Source of the DNA: Pandoraea commovens | Lineage (GTDB): Bacteria; Pseudomonadota; Gammaproteobacteria; Burkholderiales; Burkholderiaceae | DNA: 64,000 nucleotides | Direction of reading: 5' to 3' | NCBI RefSeq assembly: GCF_902459615.1 | Contig: NZ_CABPSA010000007.1 | Span: 186,001-250,000, forward strand | Shown here: in pieces, positions 18,517 to 29,800 of the stretch | How the letters are laid out: the number at the start of each line of letters is the position of its first letter | Numbering within the stretch: the first letter of the stretch is position 1 | Notes under the pieces: model-generated | The model's input: only the letters and a program-made list of their open reading frames with translations | Databases searched by the model: none | Told to the model about the DNA's origin: nothing | Translations under genes and position numbers: made by a program

Positions 18517-19983
18517 ATGCAGATTCTGCTGTCCGATCTGATCCTTCAGCATCTCGAACCGGGTGTGGATATCCCGCGCAACCGGCAGCTGTACAACATC
18601 GTAAGAGCCTCGATTCTCGACGGGCGTTTGCCGGGCGGCACACGACTGCCCGCCTCACGCGACCTCGCACGCGAGTTGGGCATCTCTCGCAATACGGTGC
18701 TGTACGCGTACGAGCAACTTCGCGCGGAGGGCTACGTGCGCTCACGCACGGGCGACGGCACCTTCGTGACCGATGCAATTCCCGAGGAGTCCATGGCGAC
18801 CCGGGCCAGGCAGGCACCTGACATGCCGCCCGATGCCGATGTCACGCTGTCACAACGCGGACGCGGTCTCATTCTCAATGCCCGTGCGTCCCGACGTCAG
18901 GCCGGCGCGTTCATGCCGGGCGTTCCCGACCTCGACGCGTTTCCGCTCAAACAATGGACGCGCCTCGTGGAGCGTCACTGGCGTCGGCGCACGCCGGAGA
19001 ATCTGACCTACGGTTACGGGGGCGGTCATCCTGCGCTTAAAAGGGCACTGGCCCAACACCTTCGCTCGGCACGTTCGGTGGTATGTGAACCTGAGCAGAT
19101 CATCATCACCGAGGGGATCCATCAGGCGATCCATCTGTGCGTGCAAATGCTCACCGACGTGCGCCATCGCGCCTGGGTGGAAGACCCCGGTTATTGGGGC
19201 ATTCACAAGGTGCTGCAGGCGTATGGCGTGGAGACGATCTCCATTCCCGTCGACGCGGAAGGGCTGAACCCATCGCCTGCCGACTGGCGCAAACCGCCAA
19301 GGCTCATCTTTGTCACGCCCTCGCACCAATATCCCCTGGGACACGTGATGTCGCTCGCGCGTCGCAGGCAGTTGCTTCAATACGCGCGAAAGCACGATGC
19401 CTGGATCGTCGAGGACGATTACGACAGCGAGTTCCGGTATGCGGGGCGCCCGATCGCGTCGTTGCAGGGACTGGAGTCGGGCGCACGCGTGCTTTATGCC
19501 GGGACCTTCAGCAAGACGCTGTTTCCCGGACTTCGCATCGGTTATCTCGTCGTGCCCAAGGCAATGGTCGAGCCATTGCAGTTGGGCATCGCCGAGCTTT
19601 ACCGCGAGGGGCGGTGGATGGAGCAGGCGGTGCTGGCCGACTTCATTGGCGAAGGGTATTATTCCGCGCACATTCGACGTATGCGGCTGATCTATGGTCG
19701 GCGTCGCGCGCTGCTGCAAGAAGCGATCCGGCGTCACATGGGAGAGGCCCGATTGATTTCCGCCGACAGTAATGCGGGGCTGCATCTGACCGTCCGGCTT
19801 GCGCCCGAAGTCGACGATGTCTCGCTGTCGGCGCGTGCCCAGGAACTCGGCCTGATCGCGTTGCCGCTCTCCCGCTATTATTTGGAACAACCGCCACTGC
19901 ACGGACTTGTGCTCGGCTATGGATGCGTGCCGGACGACGAGATCGAACCATCGCTGGCAAGACTCGCCTCGTTGCTGACGTGA
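18517..19983 (+). CDS. MocR-type PLP-dependent transcriptional regulator (GabR-like)
   Basis: About 488 aa from the ATG at 18517 (AAGGTG before it); the frame is open from 18400 but that part lacks family sequence. An N-terminal GntR winged helix lies at about residues 20-85 (LPASRDLARELGISRNTV, YVRSRTGDGTFV). A fold-type-I aminotransferase domain follows from about 130, with EDDYDSEF (D300, the pyridine-nitrogen aspartate) and the Schiff-base K333 in FSKTLFPGLRIGY. It probably controls the divergent ABC importer and perhaps the 7.4 kb operon. The effector may be an amine or amino acid that reacts with PLP. Confidence 0.86.
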   Translation: MQILLSDLILQHLEPGVDIPRNRQLYNIVRASILDGRLPGGTRLPASRDLARELGISRNTVLYAYEQLRAEGYVRSRTGDGTFVTDAIPEESMATRARQAPDMPPDADVTLSQRGRGLILNARASRRQAGAFMPGVPDLDAFPLKQWTRLVERHWRRRTPENLTYGYGGGHPALKRALAQHLRSARSVVCEPEQIIITEGIHQAIHLCVQMLTDVRHRAWVEDPGYWGIHKVLQAYGVETISIPVDAEGLNPSPADWRKPPRLIFVTPSHQYPLGHVMSLARRRQLLQYARKHDAWIVEDDYDSEFRYAGRPIASLQGLESGARVLYAGTFSKTLFPGLRIGYLVVPKAMVEPLQLGIAELYREGRWMEQAVLADFIGEGYYSAHIRRMRLIYGRRRALLQEAIRRHMGEARLISADSNAGLHLTVRLAPEVDDVSLSARAQELGLIALPLSRYYLEQPPLHGLVLGYGCVPDDEIEPSLARLASLLT

Positions 19984-20037
19984 GCCGCAGCAGCACGAAG
20001 ATCGCCCCGAAAACCTTTCGACTCCGATGGATGTTGC

Positions 20038-20835
20038 GTGAACAAGAAGCCTGACCCCGGCAGTGCCAACAACGCCACAGACGCAAAGCCTGACGACGAA
20101 GGCGGCGTGCGGCCGCTGTCGTCCGCCCTCAAGACGCTCGAAGTTCTCGACGCATTGGGTGAATCCGTCAGTCCCATGCGCCTTGTGGACCTGGCGCGTA
20201 TCGTCGGTGGGAGCCGCGCAACGGTCTATCAGCGCCTTCTCACACTCGTTCGGGCAGGCTGGGTCGAGCCCACATATGACGGGTTGTATCGGCTGAGTCT
20301 GCACGCGGCGCGTGTGGGGGATGCGGCGCTCGCCCACGCAAGCCTCGGCGACCGTGCGGAAGCCGTATTGCGGGAGCTTGCCGACACGACCGGCGAAACG
20401 GCGTCGCTGGCGGTGGTGGATGACGGACGCATTCGAATTGCGCGCCGTGCCGAACCGCATGGTGTGCTCAAAGCGGAGCTGCGCATCGGCGCCGTCCTCA
20501 CGCTCGACGGCAGCGCATCCGGCCGGATTCTCGCAGCGTTCCTGCCGCAGGGCACGCTTGACGAATTGCTGCGTGCGGGAGGAATACTGGCCGACTCGCA
20601 TGTCATCGAAGCGGCACGGGAGACCGGTTACGCGACGTCGAGCCAACGCGATATGCCGGACGTCATGGCGGTGGCCGTACCCGTCGAGGATGCGCAGCAA
20701 CAGTGTTATGCGGCCCTCTCACTCGTCGGCCCCGTCTCGCGCTTCGACGCACAAGCCCTGCTTGGCCCTCTGCGAGACGCCGCCGCCGAACTCGCCGCGA
20801 TGCACCGCCGCCAGCACATCGACATTCGCCGTTAA
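20038..20835 (+). CDS. IclR-family transcriptional regulator
   Basis: A 265-aa regulator. The N-terminal winged helix lies at about residues 25-85 (VLDALGESVSPMRLVDLARIVGGSRATVYQRL), followed by the IclR effector-binding domain with AVVDDGRIRIARR, the GSASGRILAAFLP motif and the closing AVPVEDAQQQCYAALSLVGP. The start is GTG at 20038, 55 bases after the MocR stop and on the same strand, so the two may be cotranscribed. As the last gene of the catabolic locus, it is a candidate binder of the dyads at 7315-7369. Confidence 0.85.
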   Translation: MNKKPDPGSANNATDAKPDDEGGVRPLSSALKTLEVLDALGESVSPMRLVDLARIVGGSRATVYQRLLTLVRAGWVEPTYDGLYRLSLHAARVGDAALAHASLGDRAEAVLRELADTTGETASLAVVDDGRIRIARRAEPHGVLKAELRIGAVLTLDGSASGRILAAFLPQGTLDELLRAGGILADSHVIEAARETGYATSSQRDMPDVMAVAVPVEDAQQQCYAALSLVGPVSRFDAQALLGPLRDAAAELAAMHRRQHIDIRR

Positions 20836-20904
20836 GCCACGGTTAAGCTACCGTCAAGCCGCCGCGATGCCACCGTGATGCGAGCATGACGCGCGACAAG
20901 TCGC

Positions 20905-21486
20905 CTACTTCACACCGGGCATGCTCGCGGCGGCAGGCGCGTCGGCTGCCTCGCGCGCCGCCATCCGCCGGTCGAAAAACGCCGCAAGTGCCGGGTCGTT
21001 TACCTTGAGATCGAACTGACGTTCGTCCACCGCATTGAAATAGCCGTCGCATATTTCGGCTTTCGCGGTTTGCGTTGGCTGATCGTCAATGGTGTTCGAA
21101 TACACGACGAACTGGCGTTCGACGAGCTTCGGAAACTGGTTGGTGAGGAGATCGTCGAAGCGCTGACGCGCCTCGGGGTCGGTGTAGACGGCGCGCAGTT
21201 CGTCGCGCACGCGCTGGCCCTCAGTGAGATAGTCGCGATGCCGCGCCTGCCATGCACGCAGCACGGCATTCCCATGCGCCTTGGTCGCCTCGCTATACAG
21301 CCCGCACTTCTGCACGAGCCGGTCGAGCACCTGACCGACGCCCTCGGGCGACGCGATCGCCGCGCCCATCAACTCCGCGTCGTTCTTGTATTGCGGCGGT
21401 TGCGCGAGCGCCGCCGTCGTCCAGACAAGCGCCGTGCCCGCAAAGGTGCAGGCGAGCAGGCGTCGCAATGCTTTGCCAGATAGCAT
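20905..21486 (-). CDS. Secreted hypothetical protein, 193 aa
   Basis: Not recognised. The N-terminal 29 residues form a Sec signal peptide ending AALAQP. The mature part is helical, with one cysteine pair candidate (LVQKCGLYSEA and AEICDGYF) that could form a disulfide. There is no catalytic motif. It is transcribed alone, convergent with the IclR gene. It may be a periplasmic protein of unknown role. Confidence 0.7.
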   Translation of the reverse strand: MLSGKALRRLLACTFAGTALVWTTAALAQPPQYKNDAELMGAAIASPEGVGQVLDRLVQKCGLYSEATKAHGNAVLRAWQARHRDYLTEGQRVRDELRAVYTDPEARQRFDDLLTNQFPKLVERQFVVYSNTIDDQPTQTAKAEICDGYFNAVDERQFDLKVNDPALAAFFDRRMAAREAADAPAAASMPGVK

Positions 21487-21638
21487 GATTGCCGGATCTA
21501 AGGGATGGCGGGCTCGGCAGGCCCCGCTCTTGGAGATATCGCATCGGCCACGACGTCGATGGCTGCATCTTAGCCGAAGTTTGTGACTGCCGGATCAGTC
21601 CGGGATCAGGCCACCATCAAACCGCCATCAAGCCGCCA

Positions 21639-22565
21639 TCAAGCCGATGAGGCCACCGGACAAGCTTCCGGCCCGAGCTTCGCCACCATGTAGCGCACGA
21701 AGTCGTCAAGCTTGGACGACACGTAGCGCCCCGCCAGATGCACGAGATGCATCGGCTCGCTCAATTGCGCCTGCGCTTCGAGCACACGCACCAGACGCCC
21801 CGCTTCCACCTCAGGCGCAAGCAAATACTCAGGCAGCAGCGCAATACCCATGCCATGCACCGCCGCCTGAAGCTGCGCGAGCGGATTGTGCGCGATGAGA
21901 CGGGCATCGCCCGACGCCCCGGCAGGCGCAAACTCCCAGCGTCCCAGCACCTCGTCGTAGCGAAAGCCGAGGCAGTCGTGCCCGGCCAGATCGGCGGGCT
22001 GACGGGGTACGCCGCGTCGCGCAAGATAGCCGGGCGACGCGCACGCCACGCGCGTCACACCGCGCAACGTGTGCGCGACCAGCCCCGGTTCGGGATTGCC
22101 GCCCGCTTGAAAGGCAGCGTGAATGCCCTCTTCCTCCAGATCGACGGCCCGGTCCTTGAGTGCAAGGTCGAGCGCCACGTCCGGATGCGTCTGCAAGTAC
22201 TCCGCAAAGATCGGCATGAGCAGATGCGAGCCGACCGTAGTGGGCGCGCTCACACGAATCTGGCCGACAGGCCGCGAGATCGCCGACGCGAGCAGTGCAC
22301 GCGCAGGACTCCCGTCGCCCAACGCGTCAGCCGTCTCGACGCGCGCGAGCACTTCGGCACACTCGGTGTAGTAACGCTCGCCGAGATCGGTGGGCACCTG
22401 ACGCCGTCCGCTACGGCGCAGCAACGGCTGGCCGAGTCGGGCTTCGAGCGCTTGCACGTGGCGCGTGGCCGTGACGGCCGACATCCCACAGGCGGCCGCA
22501 CCGGCAGACAGGCTGCCGGCGCGCACCACTTGCACAAACACCTCCATGCATTTGAGGCGGTCCAT
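21639..22565 (-). CDS. LysR-family transcriptional regulator, coupled to cyoD
   Basis: A 308-aa LysR regulator with an N-terminal helix-turn-helix (AGSLSAGAAACGMSAVTATR, residues about 15-34) and the substrate domain of the CrgA-like subgroup (YYTECAEVLARV). The start is the ATG at 22565, only two bases after the cyoD stop codon, so it is probably translated from the cyo transcript. The longer frame to 22973 lies inside cyoD. A regulator riding at the end of cyoABCD is unusual and may report oxidase expression. The extreme 3' end contains a short CCGCCATCAAG tandem near 21620-21645. Confidence 0.83.
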   Translation of the reverse strand: MDRLKCMEVFVQVVRAGSLSAGAAACGMSAVTATRHVQALEARLGQPLLRRSGRRQVPTDLGERYYTECAEVLARVETADALGDGSPARALLASAISRPVGQIRVSAPTTVGSHLLMPIFAEYLQTHPDVALDLALKDRAVDLEEEGIHAAFQAGGNPEPGLVAHTLRGVTRVACASPGYLARRGVPRQPADLAGHDCLGFRYDEVLGRWEFAPAGASGDARLIAHNPLAQLQAAVHGMGIALLPEYLLAPEVEAGRLVRVLEAQAQLSEPMHLVHLAGRYVSSKLDDFVRYMVAKLGPEACPVASSA

Positions 22566-22567
22566 GG

Positions 22568-22939
22568 TCAGTCGCGCAGCTTCGCCCGGTCGATGGACAT
22601 GTGCGTGGGCATCATGTTCTCGTTGGCGTTGTGCATCACCCACAACGAACCCGCGACGATGATCGCAATCAGCCCGGCCGTGCACAGGAAGATGGCCGAG
22701 TTCTGACGCTGGCTGCGCTTCGCACCGATGTGCAGGAAGTACACCAATTGCACCACCAGTTGCGCCACACATAGCACGACGATGGTCGCAAGCCCCCAGC
22801 CGCTCGGCACGAGCTTGAGCATGACTGCGCCGAACGACGCGAACGTCAGCACCAGCGACAGGAAGAACCCGATGATGTAATCGCGCAGATGGCTCTGCGA
22901 GGCGTAAGCGCCGTGGTCGTGAACTTGCGCGCTCGTCAT
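22568..22939 (-). CDS. cyoD: Cytochrome bo3 ubiquinol oxidase subunit IV
   Basis: A 123-aa membrane protein with three hydrophobic helices and the family-typical N terminus ([20 protein letters not shown]). It helps assemble subunit I of the quinol oxidase. The start is the ATG at 22939, overlapping the end of cyoC by four bases. Confidence 0.88.
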   Translation of the reverse strand: MTSAQVHDHGAYASQSHLRDYIIGFFLSLVLTFASFGAVMLKLVPSGWGLATIVVLCVAQLVVQLVYFLHIGAKRSQRQNSAIFLCTAGLIAIIVAGSLWVMHNANENMMPTHMSIDRAKLRD

Positions 22940-23571
22940 ACGAACTCCCGCAGATAAACGAAGGTGAAGACACAGATCCAGACGAGGTCCAGAAAGTGCC
23001 AGAACAGGCTCAGGCATTGCAGACGGCGACGCACGACCGGATCGAAGCCGAAGCGTCCGATCTGATGGATCATCACGACGAGCCACAGCAGACCGCACGT
23101 CACGTGCAGACCGTGCGTGCCCACCAGCGTGAAGAACGCCGAGAGGAACGCGCTGCGTCCCGGGCCTGCGCCTTCGTGCAGCAGTGCCGAGAACTCATAG
23201 ATTTCCATCGACACGAACGCTGCACCGAGTGCGAACGTGATCCAGAGCCAGCGCTGGACGACGCCCTCGTTGCCCGGACGCATCGACAGCGATGCCAGCC
23301 CGAACGTGAAGCTCGAGAGCAACAGCAGCATCGTCTCGCCGAGCACGAACGGCAGCTCGAACAGTTCACGGCCGGTCGGCCCACCGGCCGTATTTGCAGC
23401 GAGCACGCCGAACGTCGCGAACAGCACGCAGAAGATGAGGCAGTCGCTCATCAGGTAGATCCAGAAGCCGAGCGTCGTCGTCGCGCCTGCGTCGTGGTGC
23501 CCGTGAGCGTGGGCGTCGGCTCCGGCAGCAGCGCCGTGACCGTGTGAGGTATGAAGGGATGCCGAGGACAT
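22936..23571 (-). CDS. cyoC: Cytochrome bo3 ubiquinol oxidase subunit III
   Basis: A 211-aa membrane protein with five predicted helices. The N-terminal 30 residues are rich in His, Ala and Gly ([17 protein letters not shown]), followed by [14 protein letters not shown] and the subunit III motif [16 protein letters not shown]. The start is the ATG at 23571, overlapping the cyoB stop by one base. Confidence 0.88.
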   Translation of the reverse strand: MSSASLHTSHGHGAAAGADAHAHGHHDAGATTTLGFWIYLMSDCLIFCVLFATFGVLAANTAGGPTGRELFELPFVLGETMLLLLSSFTFGLASLSMRPGNEGVVQRWLWITFALGAAFVSMEIYEFSALLHEGAGPGRSAFLSAFFTLVGTHGLHVTCGLLWLVVMIHQIGRFGFDPVVRRRLQCLSLFWHFLDLVWICVFTFVYLREFV

Positions 23572-25577
23572 CAGGCGGCCTTTTGCAGGGATTGATGCGC
23601 GCGATGCGCGGCACGCAGGTCGGCAAAGCGGGCGTTTTCGATACGCTCCACTTCGGCCGCCGGCACGTAGTAATCGACGTCGCGGTCGTAGGTGCGCCAC
23701 AGGAACGTGGCAATCGTCGCGATCAGGCTCGCACCGGCCAGCCACCAGATGTGCCAGATCAGCGCGAAGCACATCACGAAGCTGAACGCCGAGACGATGA
23801 AACCGGTGCCGGTATTACGTGGCATGTGGATATCTTCGTAGTGCGTCGGCTGCACGTAGGCCAGACCGCGCTCCTTGTCATCCCAGTGCTGCTCCAGCGA
23901 GTCGATGTGCGGCACGTGCGCGAAGTTGTAGAACGGCGCGGGCGAAGACGTCGCCCACTCCAGGCTGCGCGCATCCCAGGGATCGCCCGTGAGGTCGCGG
24001 TTGGCGTTGCGGTCGCGAATGCTCACGACGAGTTGCACGCCAAAGGACAGAATGCCCAGACCGATCACTGCAGCACCGACGGCCGCCACGATGAGGTACG
24101 GCTGCCAGTCGGCCTGCACGTAGTGGTTCATGCGGCGCGTCATGCCCTTGAAGCCGAGCACGTACAGCGGCATGAACGCGAGGTAAAAGCCGATCAGCCA
24201 GCAGGCGAACGAGAACTTGCCCCAACGTTCGTTGAGCGTGAAGCCGAAGACCTTCGGGAACCAGAACGTAATGCCCGCGAGGCAGCCGAACACCACGCCG
24301 CCGATGATCACGTTGTGGAAGTGCGCCACGAGAAACAGCGAGTTGTGCAGCACGAAGTCCGCGCCCGGCACGGCCAGCAGCACGCCGGTCATGCCCCCGA
24401 TGGCGAACGTCACCATGAAGCCGATGGTCCAGAGCGTGGCCGAGTGATAACGGATACGGCCCTGGTACATCGTGAACAGCCAGTTGAACAGCTTCACGCC
24501 GGTCGGGATCGAAATGATCGTCGTCATGATGCCGAAGAAGGCATTGACGTTCGCGCCCGAACCCATCGTGAAGAAGTGGTGCAGCCAGACGAAGAACGAC
24601 AGAATGCCGATCGACGACGTGGCGTAGACCATCGATTTGTAGCCGAACAGCGGTTTGCGCGAGAACGTGGCGATGATTTCCGAGAACGCACCGAACGCGG
24701 GCAGGATCAGGATGTACACCTCCGGGTGTCCCCAGATCCAGATCAGGTTCACGTACATCATGGCGTTGCCGCCGAGTTCGTTCGTGAAGAAGTGCATGCC
24801 GAGGTAACGGTCGGCGGTGAGCAACGCGAGCGTGGCGGTCAGCACCGGGAACACGGCAACGATCAGGATGTTGGTGATCAGCGCGGTCCACGTGAACACC
24901 GGCATCTTCATCAGGTTCATGCCCGGCGCGCGCATGCGCAGGATAGTGACGATGAAGTTGATGCCCGTGAGCGTAGTGCCCAGCCCCGATATCTGTAGCG
25001 ACCAGATGTAGTAATCCACCCCGACCGTCGGGCTATACCCCAGCTCCGAGAGCGGCGGATACGCGACCCACCCCGTCGCGGCGAAATCGCCGACGAACAT
25101 CGACATCATGACGAGCACCGCGCCCATGGCCGACAGCCAGAACGACAGCGAGTTGACGAACGGGAACGCCACGTCGCGCGCACCGATCTGCAACGGCACG
25201 ATCACGTTCATCAGGCCCAGCACCAGCGGCGTGGCCACGAAGAAGATCATGATGACGCCGTGCGCCGTGAAGATCTGATCGTAGTGATGCGGCGGCAGAT
25301 AGCCCGCTTCACCACCGGCGGCGATGGCTTGCTGCGCGCGCATCATGATCGCGTCGGCAAAGCCGCGCAGCATCATGACGAGCGCAAGGATGATGTACAT
25401 CACACCAATGCGCTTGTGGTCGACGGAAGTGATCCACTCCGTCCAGAGATAGCCCCACTTCTTAAAGTACGTGATGGCGCCGAGCAGCGCCGCGCCGCCC
25501 AGCAGCACGACGACGAGCGTGCCCATGATGATGGGCTCGTGTAGTGGGATGGCGTCGAGATCGAGTTTTCCGAACAT
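23571..25577 (-). CDS. cyoB: Cytochrome bo3 ubiquinol oxidase subunit I
   Basis: A 668-aa haem-copper oxidase catalytic subunit carrying haem b, haem o3 and CuB, which reduces O2 to water and pumps protons. Visible marks are [27 protein letters not shown] (CuB histidine and the cross-linked tyrosine of the D/K-type enzymes) and the [10 protein letters not shown] histidine pair. About 15 transmembrane segments are present and the length is standard for CyoB. The start is the ATG at 25577, three bases after cyoA. Confidence 0.92.
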   Translation of the reverse strand: MFGKLDLDAIPLHEPIIMGTLVVVLLGGAALLGAITYFKKWGYLWTEWITSVDHKRIGVMYIILALVMMLRGFADAIMMRAQQAIAAGGEAGYLPPHHYDQIFTAHGVIMIFFVATPLVLGLMNVIVPLQIGARDVAFPFVNSLSFWLSAMGAVLVMMSMFVGDFAATGWVAYPPLSELGYSPTVGVDYYIWSLQISGLGTTLTGINFIVTILRMRAPGMNLMKMPVFTWTALITNILIVAVFPVLTATLALLTADRYLGMHFFTNELGGNAMMYVNLIWIWGHPEVYILILPAFGAFSEIIATFSRKPLFGYKSMVYATSSIGILSFFVWLHHFFTMGSGANVNAFFGIMTTIISIPTGVKLFNWLFTMYQGRIRYHSATLWTIGFMVTFAIGGMTGVLLAVPGADFVLHNSLFLVAHFHNVIIGGVVFGCLAGITFWFPKVFGFTLNERWGKFSFACWLIGFYLAFMPLYVLGFKGMTRRMNHYVQADWQPYLIVAAVGAAVIGLGILSFGVQLVVSIRDRNANRDLTGDPWDARSLEWATSSPAPFYNFAHVPHIDSLEQHWDDKERGLAYVQPTHYEDIHMPRNTGTGFIVSAFSFVMCFALIWHIWWLAGASLIATIATFLWRTYDRDVDYYVPAAEVERIENARFADLRAAHRAHQSLQKAA

Positions 25578-25580
25578 GAC

Positions 25581-26666
25581 TTACTCCGTGAGCGCGCGCT
25601 GCGATGCGGGTTGCGCACCGGCCTCGCGCTCGGGACGCTGCGCGAGGAGCGCGCGGCTGTCCAGTTGGCCGTCCACGCGGCAATTGGCGGCGGCGATGAT
25701 GTCGTCGATGGCGCTGTTGCCCGAGACACGCATGCCCTGCGTACCTTGTGCGCCACCATCCATCGGCCCCATGTACTTGCCGACGACGGCGTCGAACAGG
25801 CCCGGCATGACGTTGGCGTAGACGGCGACCGGCGCAGCGGTACCCGGCTGTTCGAGCTTCACGTAGGTCGGTGCGTCGAGCGTGTCGGGCACGGCCTGCG
25901 CTTCCTTCACCCACTTGTCGAAGTCGCCCTGCGACGTGACGTGCGCCTTGAAGTGCATGTCCGAGAAGCCCGGGCCGCTATAAGCGGACGACATCCCCGC
26001 ATAAGTGCCGGTCTCGCTGGCGATCAGGTGCAGCTTGGTCTGCATGCCCGACATCGCGTAGACCATGCTGCCCAGTTGCGGGATGAAGAACGCATTCATC
26101 AGCGACTCGGCTGTGATCTTGAACTCCACGGGCGTGTCGACCGGCAGCACCAGCTTGTTGACGGTTGCCACCTTGTAATCCGGGTAAATGAATAGCCACT
26201 TCCAGTTCAGCGCCACGACTTCCACACGCACCGGCGGCTTGTCGGCGGCGATGGGTTCGATGGGCTGATAGGGATCGAGTTTGTGCGTCGTCTCCCAAAT
26301 CATCACGGCGAGCGCCACGACGATGATCACGGGAATCGTCCACACGACGACTTCGATCCTGGTGGAGTGGGACCACTTCGGCGAATAGGTCGCCGCGGTG
26401 TTGGTCTCGCGGTAGCGCCAGAAGAACACGAGCGTGAGCACGATGACCGGGATCACGACAAGCAGCATGACGCCCAGCGCGATCAGGATCAGGTGTTTCT
26501 CCTGCTCGCCGACACTGCCTTTGGGGTCAAACAGCTCCATCGTGCAGCCGCTCATGGGCACCATCGCCATCGCAGCGGCGACGCGCGCACACCACGTGCG
26601 CCAATGCGTGCCGGGTGTCGTGTCTGCCCTTCCTCTGCGGGGGAGCGAGACGTTATGCATGGACAT
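25581..26666 (-). CDS. cyoA: Cytochrome bo3 ubiquinol oxidase subunit II
   Basis: A 361-aa lipoprotein with a lipobox (MSGC) at about residues 38-41, two transmembrane helices and a periplasmic cupredoxin-like domain. It lacks the CuA ligands of cytochrome c oxidases, as expected for quinol oxidases. The start is the ATG at 26666 behind AGAGG; the ATG two codons later is an alternative. The C-terminal 50 residues (after about 310) are an Ala/Gln-rich tail. The first gene of cyoABCD-lysR. Confidence 0.9.
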   Translation of the reverse strand: MSMHNVSLPRRGRADTTPGTHWRTWCARVAAAMAMVPMSGCTMELFDPKGSVGEQEKHLILIALGVMLLVVIPVIVLTLVFFWRYRETNTAATYSPKWSHSTRIEVVVWTIPVIIVVALAVMIWETTHKLDPYQPIEPIAADKPPVRVEVVALNWKWLFIYPDYKVATVNKLVLPVDTPVEFKITAESLMNAFFIPQLGSMVYAMSGMQTKLHLIASETGTYAGMSSAYSGPGFSDMHFKAHVTSQGDFDKWVKEAQAVPDTLDAPTYVKLEQPGTAAPVAVYANVMPGLFDAVVGKYMGPMDGGAQGTQGMRVSGNSAIDDIIAAANCRVDGQLDSRALLAQRPEREAGAQPASQRALTE

Positions 26667-26677
26667 CTTAAGCCTCT

Positions 26678-26733
26678 ATGTATGGATACACTATTTGCGT
26701 GACGAATGCTACGCATGCACATATTCCATACAT
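26678..26733. promoter_or_regulatory. Dyad upstream of cyoA
   Basis: Perfect 9-base arms ATGTATGGA (26678-26686) and TCCATACAT (26725-26733) lie 38 bases apart, beginning 12 bases before the cyoA start codon. The position suggests an operator or a structured leader of the oxidase operon. Confidence 0.4.
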
Positions 26734-26807
26734 CGCGACATAATGACGCACTCGGGAACTGATGGTTCGCGCATTGAAACCGAAATTGCGTCATGCCATG
26801 CCAAATG

Positions 26808-26840
26808 AAAAAACGCCAGGAAGTGCTAATTCCTGGCGTT
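26808..26840 (-). terminator. Terminator of the autotransporter gene
   Basis: Perfect 11-base arms AACGCCAGGAA (26812-26822) and TTCCTGGCGTT (26830-26840) around a 7-base loop. On the minus strand the stem is followed by a T tract (A run at 26808-26813 on the plus strand), 60 bases after the autotransporter stop. The rest of the gap 26667-26899 holds only the cyoA dyad. Confidence 0.85.
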
Positions 26841-26899
26841 CTTTGGTCTTTCTGGTAACGTCTTTGTTTATCGCTTTGATGCAACCTTAATTACATACA

Positions 26900-29800
26900 T
26901 CAAAACCTCCATGTTGCCGACACGGAACCTGCTATGTCGGCATTTCCAGCCTTATAGACGTTGCTGGATACGGCCGCGCCGAGCACGATCTTGCGGGCCA
27001 TGCGATACGACACACCGGCTTGCAGGCCGAGGCTGTCACGACCGACGACCTCGCTGCGCGTCGTGAACGATGCCCCCGGATAGCCCGCGAAGCTGGCCGT
27101 CTGGTTGATCGCCCCACTCGTCAGCTCGTGGTTCCAAGTCGCTTGCAGATTGGCCGTCAGCGCGTTGCCGGAGACCATCGGCAGATCGAAGCGCAACTCA
27201 CCGCCCACGCGGGTGCGCAGCGAGTTGAACGTCTTGCCGTCGAGATGCAGGCTTGCAGCGCCGTCTTCCGTGAGGCTCGGACGATACAGCGCGGTGTAGT
27301 CGAGCGCCGCCACCGGGCCTGCACTCGTCGTGCTGCTCAACTGCCAGCGCCAGCCGCCGCCGATGCTCGCGGATGCTGTCGCGCCGGTCCATGTGCCGCG
27401 CGGCGTGGCCGAGTACCCGTTCACCGCGATGGTCCGGTCGACACGACCGTCCTCGACACCGAAACGCGCCAGGGCAAACGCGTGCGGACCGGCACTCGCC
27501 GACGGTGCATAGCGCGCGTGCACACCAATGTCGAACGCCGTCGTCTTGCCCGACCCGGGCGTCTGGCCGTCCAGACGCGTCGACTGGCCACTGACCGCGC
27601 CGTGCGCGCCGATGGTCCAGTCGCGCCCCTCTCCTGCCACCTTCTCGACGCCGAACACCACGCCGTACGTGTTGCCGCTCGCACCCGCCATGTCACCGCT
27701 GCGCCCACGCCAGTAACCGCTACCGAACGGCATGGCGAACCCGCGCCAGTTACCCGTGAGCGCACCGTTGCTGGTGTTCTGGCTGCCGTCCGCACCGACG
27801 GCGGTGGCCACCATGTCCGTCAACTGACGCTCCCGCAGCAGCCCGCCGGTGAACATCGCGCCGTAGGCGGCGGGCGTCAGTTGCGGCAATGCACGAGCGA
27901 TGTCGCTGCCGTCTGCGGCCGAGAAGTCGAGCGCTGTGACGAGCGGTTGCAAGTCGCGGCCGACGCTGCCCGCGATGCGGTCGAGCGCGGCGCCTACGCG
28001 ACGGCTATTACCATCGATGCCGTATTGCGAATAGGCGTTGCCTGCGCGGGCGATCTGCACCCGATACGTGTTGTTGCCGAGCGAACTCGCAGTGGCGAGC
28101 AACGTCGGCGACGACAGCAGGGTCGTCACGTTGGCGAACGCACCACCGATGCTCGACGCGTTCAGCCATTGATCCGACGTCACCGTCATGCCGCTTGCGT
28201 ACCAGCCGCGCTGCGGCGCAATGGCGAGCGTGCCGTCGAGCGCCGCGTGGCCGGTCACCACCAGCTTGGTAAACGTGCCGTTGTCCGACAGCGAGGAGAC
28301 GAACCGGCCCGTGCTTGTCTGCGAGTAGTCGCCACCGATGCTGATGAAGCTGCCCGCCACCGACGGCGCTACCGTGCCCGCGTTCACGAAAGCGCCCGCT
28401 GAGTCGAGCGTGTAACGGCTGTTGCCGGTGAGCGTCGCGCCGCTGAGCACAGCCACGTCGTGCACCGTGTGGTCGCCGTTGATCTGCGTGGTGCCGCCCG
28501 CCATCGTCAGCGCCAGATTGCTACCGACGATATTGCCGTCGTAGCGCAAATTGAACGTGGGGTCTGCTGCGGTCGTCGCGAGGCCGTTCGCATCGGGCGC
28601 CAGACCGAAGTTCAGTTGCGTGAGACGCAGCGCCCCTTGGGCGTCCCGCTCGGCGTACCTGGAGATGATGTCGCCGTACAGCGCCGCCCCGCGCATGATG
28701 TTGATCTCCCCGACGTAGCCGTTCTCCGACATGTACAGCGACGCGTAGGTGCCCGCGAGGCGTCCGGTAATGTCTGCGCGGGTCACGAGCGGACCGTCGA
28801 GTTCGTCGGGCAGCGGCAAGGTCAGCTTGGTGACGGGATCGACTTTCGTCGAGATGTAAGACCCACGGTAGTCGCCAGCGTCACCCAGCGCGTTGTGGCC
28901 GAAATCGAAACTCGCCGCGATGCCGTTGGCGCCGAGTGCCTGAACGTCGCCACGCTGCACGAACGAATGGTTCTTGCCGTACGTGAACATCACGCCGCGT
29001 CCGTTGCTGCCGTCCGCATAGATGCGCGTGCCCGGCAGCACGGTCACGTTGTTGCCCACACCGTCCACCCGAATGCCCGCCCCGCCCGCGCCAATGGTCA
29101 GGAGGTCGGCGCGCTGCGCGACCGTGTTGCCGCTGCCGTAGATGTGCAGGCCAAGCCCGAGCGTCGCCGTGTTGTACGTGTTCGGGATGTAGGCCGTGCC
29201 ATCGGCATTGCGGCCGAAGAACGGGTTGTCGTTGGTCAGCGTCAGGCCGTCGTTGTAGATCGAACGACCGAAGAAGTTGCGCCGGTCGATGTCGTAGCCG
29301 AGGTCTTGCAGCGCGGCCAGCTCCGCCTCCATGAACGCCGTGTAGTTACGGTAGGTCTGGTGGCTCATCAGACTGTTCTTGAGCTCGATGTGCGAGAAGA
29401 TCGGCGAATCGTAGGTCGTCTCGTCGAACATCGCCTTCACGGGAATGCCCTTCATCGAGTCCCCGAGCACTTCCCTGACGTGATCGCCGGTGAAATACGC
29501 CGTGTCGTTGCGGGCGTCGAACGCGTTGGGGTCGGCCACCGTGCCCGCATCCTCCGGCGTGAGAATCATTTGTCCGGCCTTCGCCTGACGACCGTTGTCG
29601 TCATACAGGTGCGCGGACCACGAGTCCAGAACCGTCGCAAACTGGTTCGTATGCTTGCCCGACGGCAACTCGATCTCGGCGATATTCGTCCCCACACCCA
29701 GCGCGTGCGCCACTTCGTGCAACATGACCGCCGGAAGGTCGGCGTTGCTATTGAGTGGGATTTGCGACGCCGCAGGCGCTGCCGTCGAAAACGCCATCTG

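Noticed and set aside
18850-20700. 616-codon open frame antisense to MocR and IclR genes
   Set aside because: High-GC shadow ORF spanning two unrelated genes and the gap between them.
21611-21648. CCGCCATCAAG-type tandem near the end of the LysR gene
   Set aside because: Only about three short imperfect units, partly coding; not enough for a repeat call.
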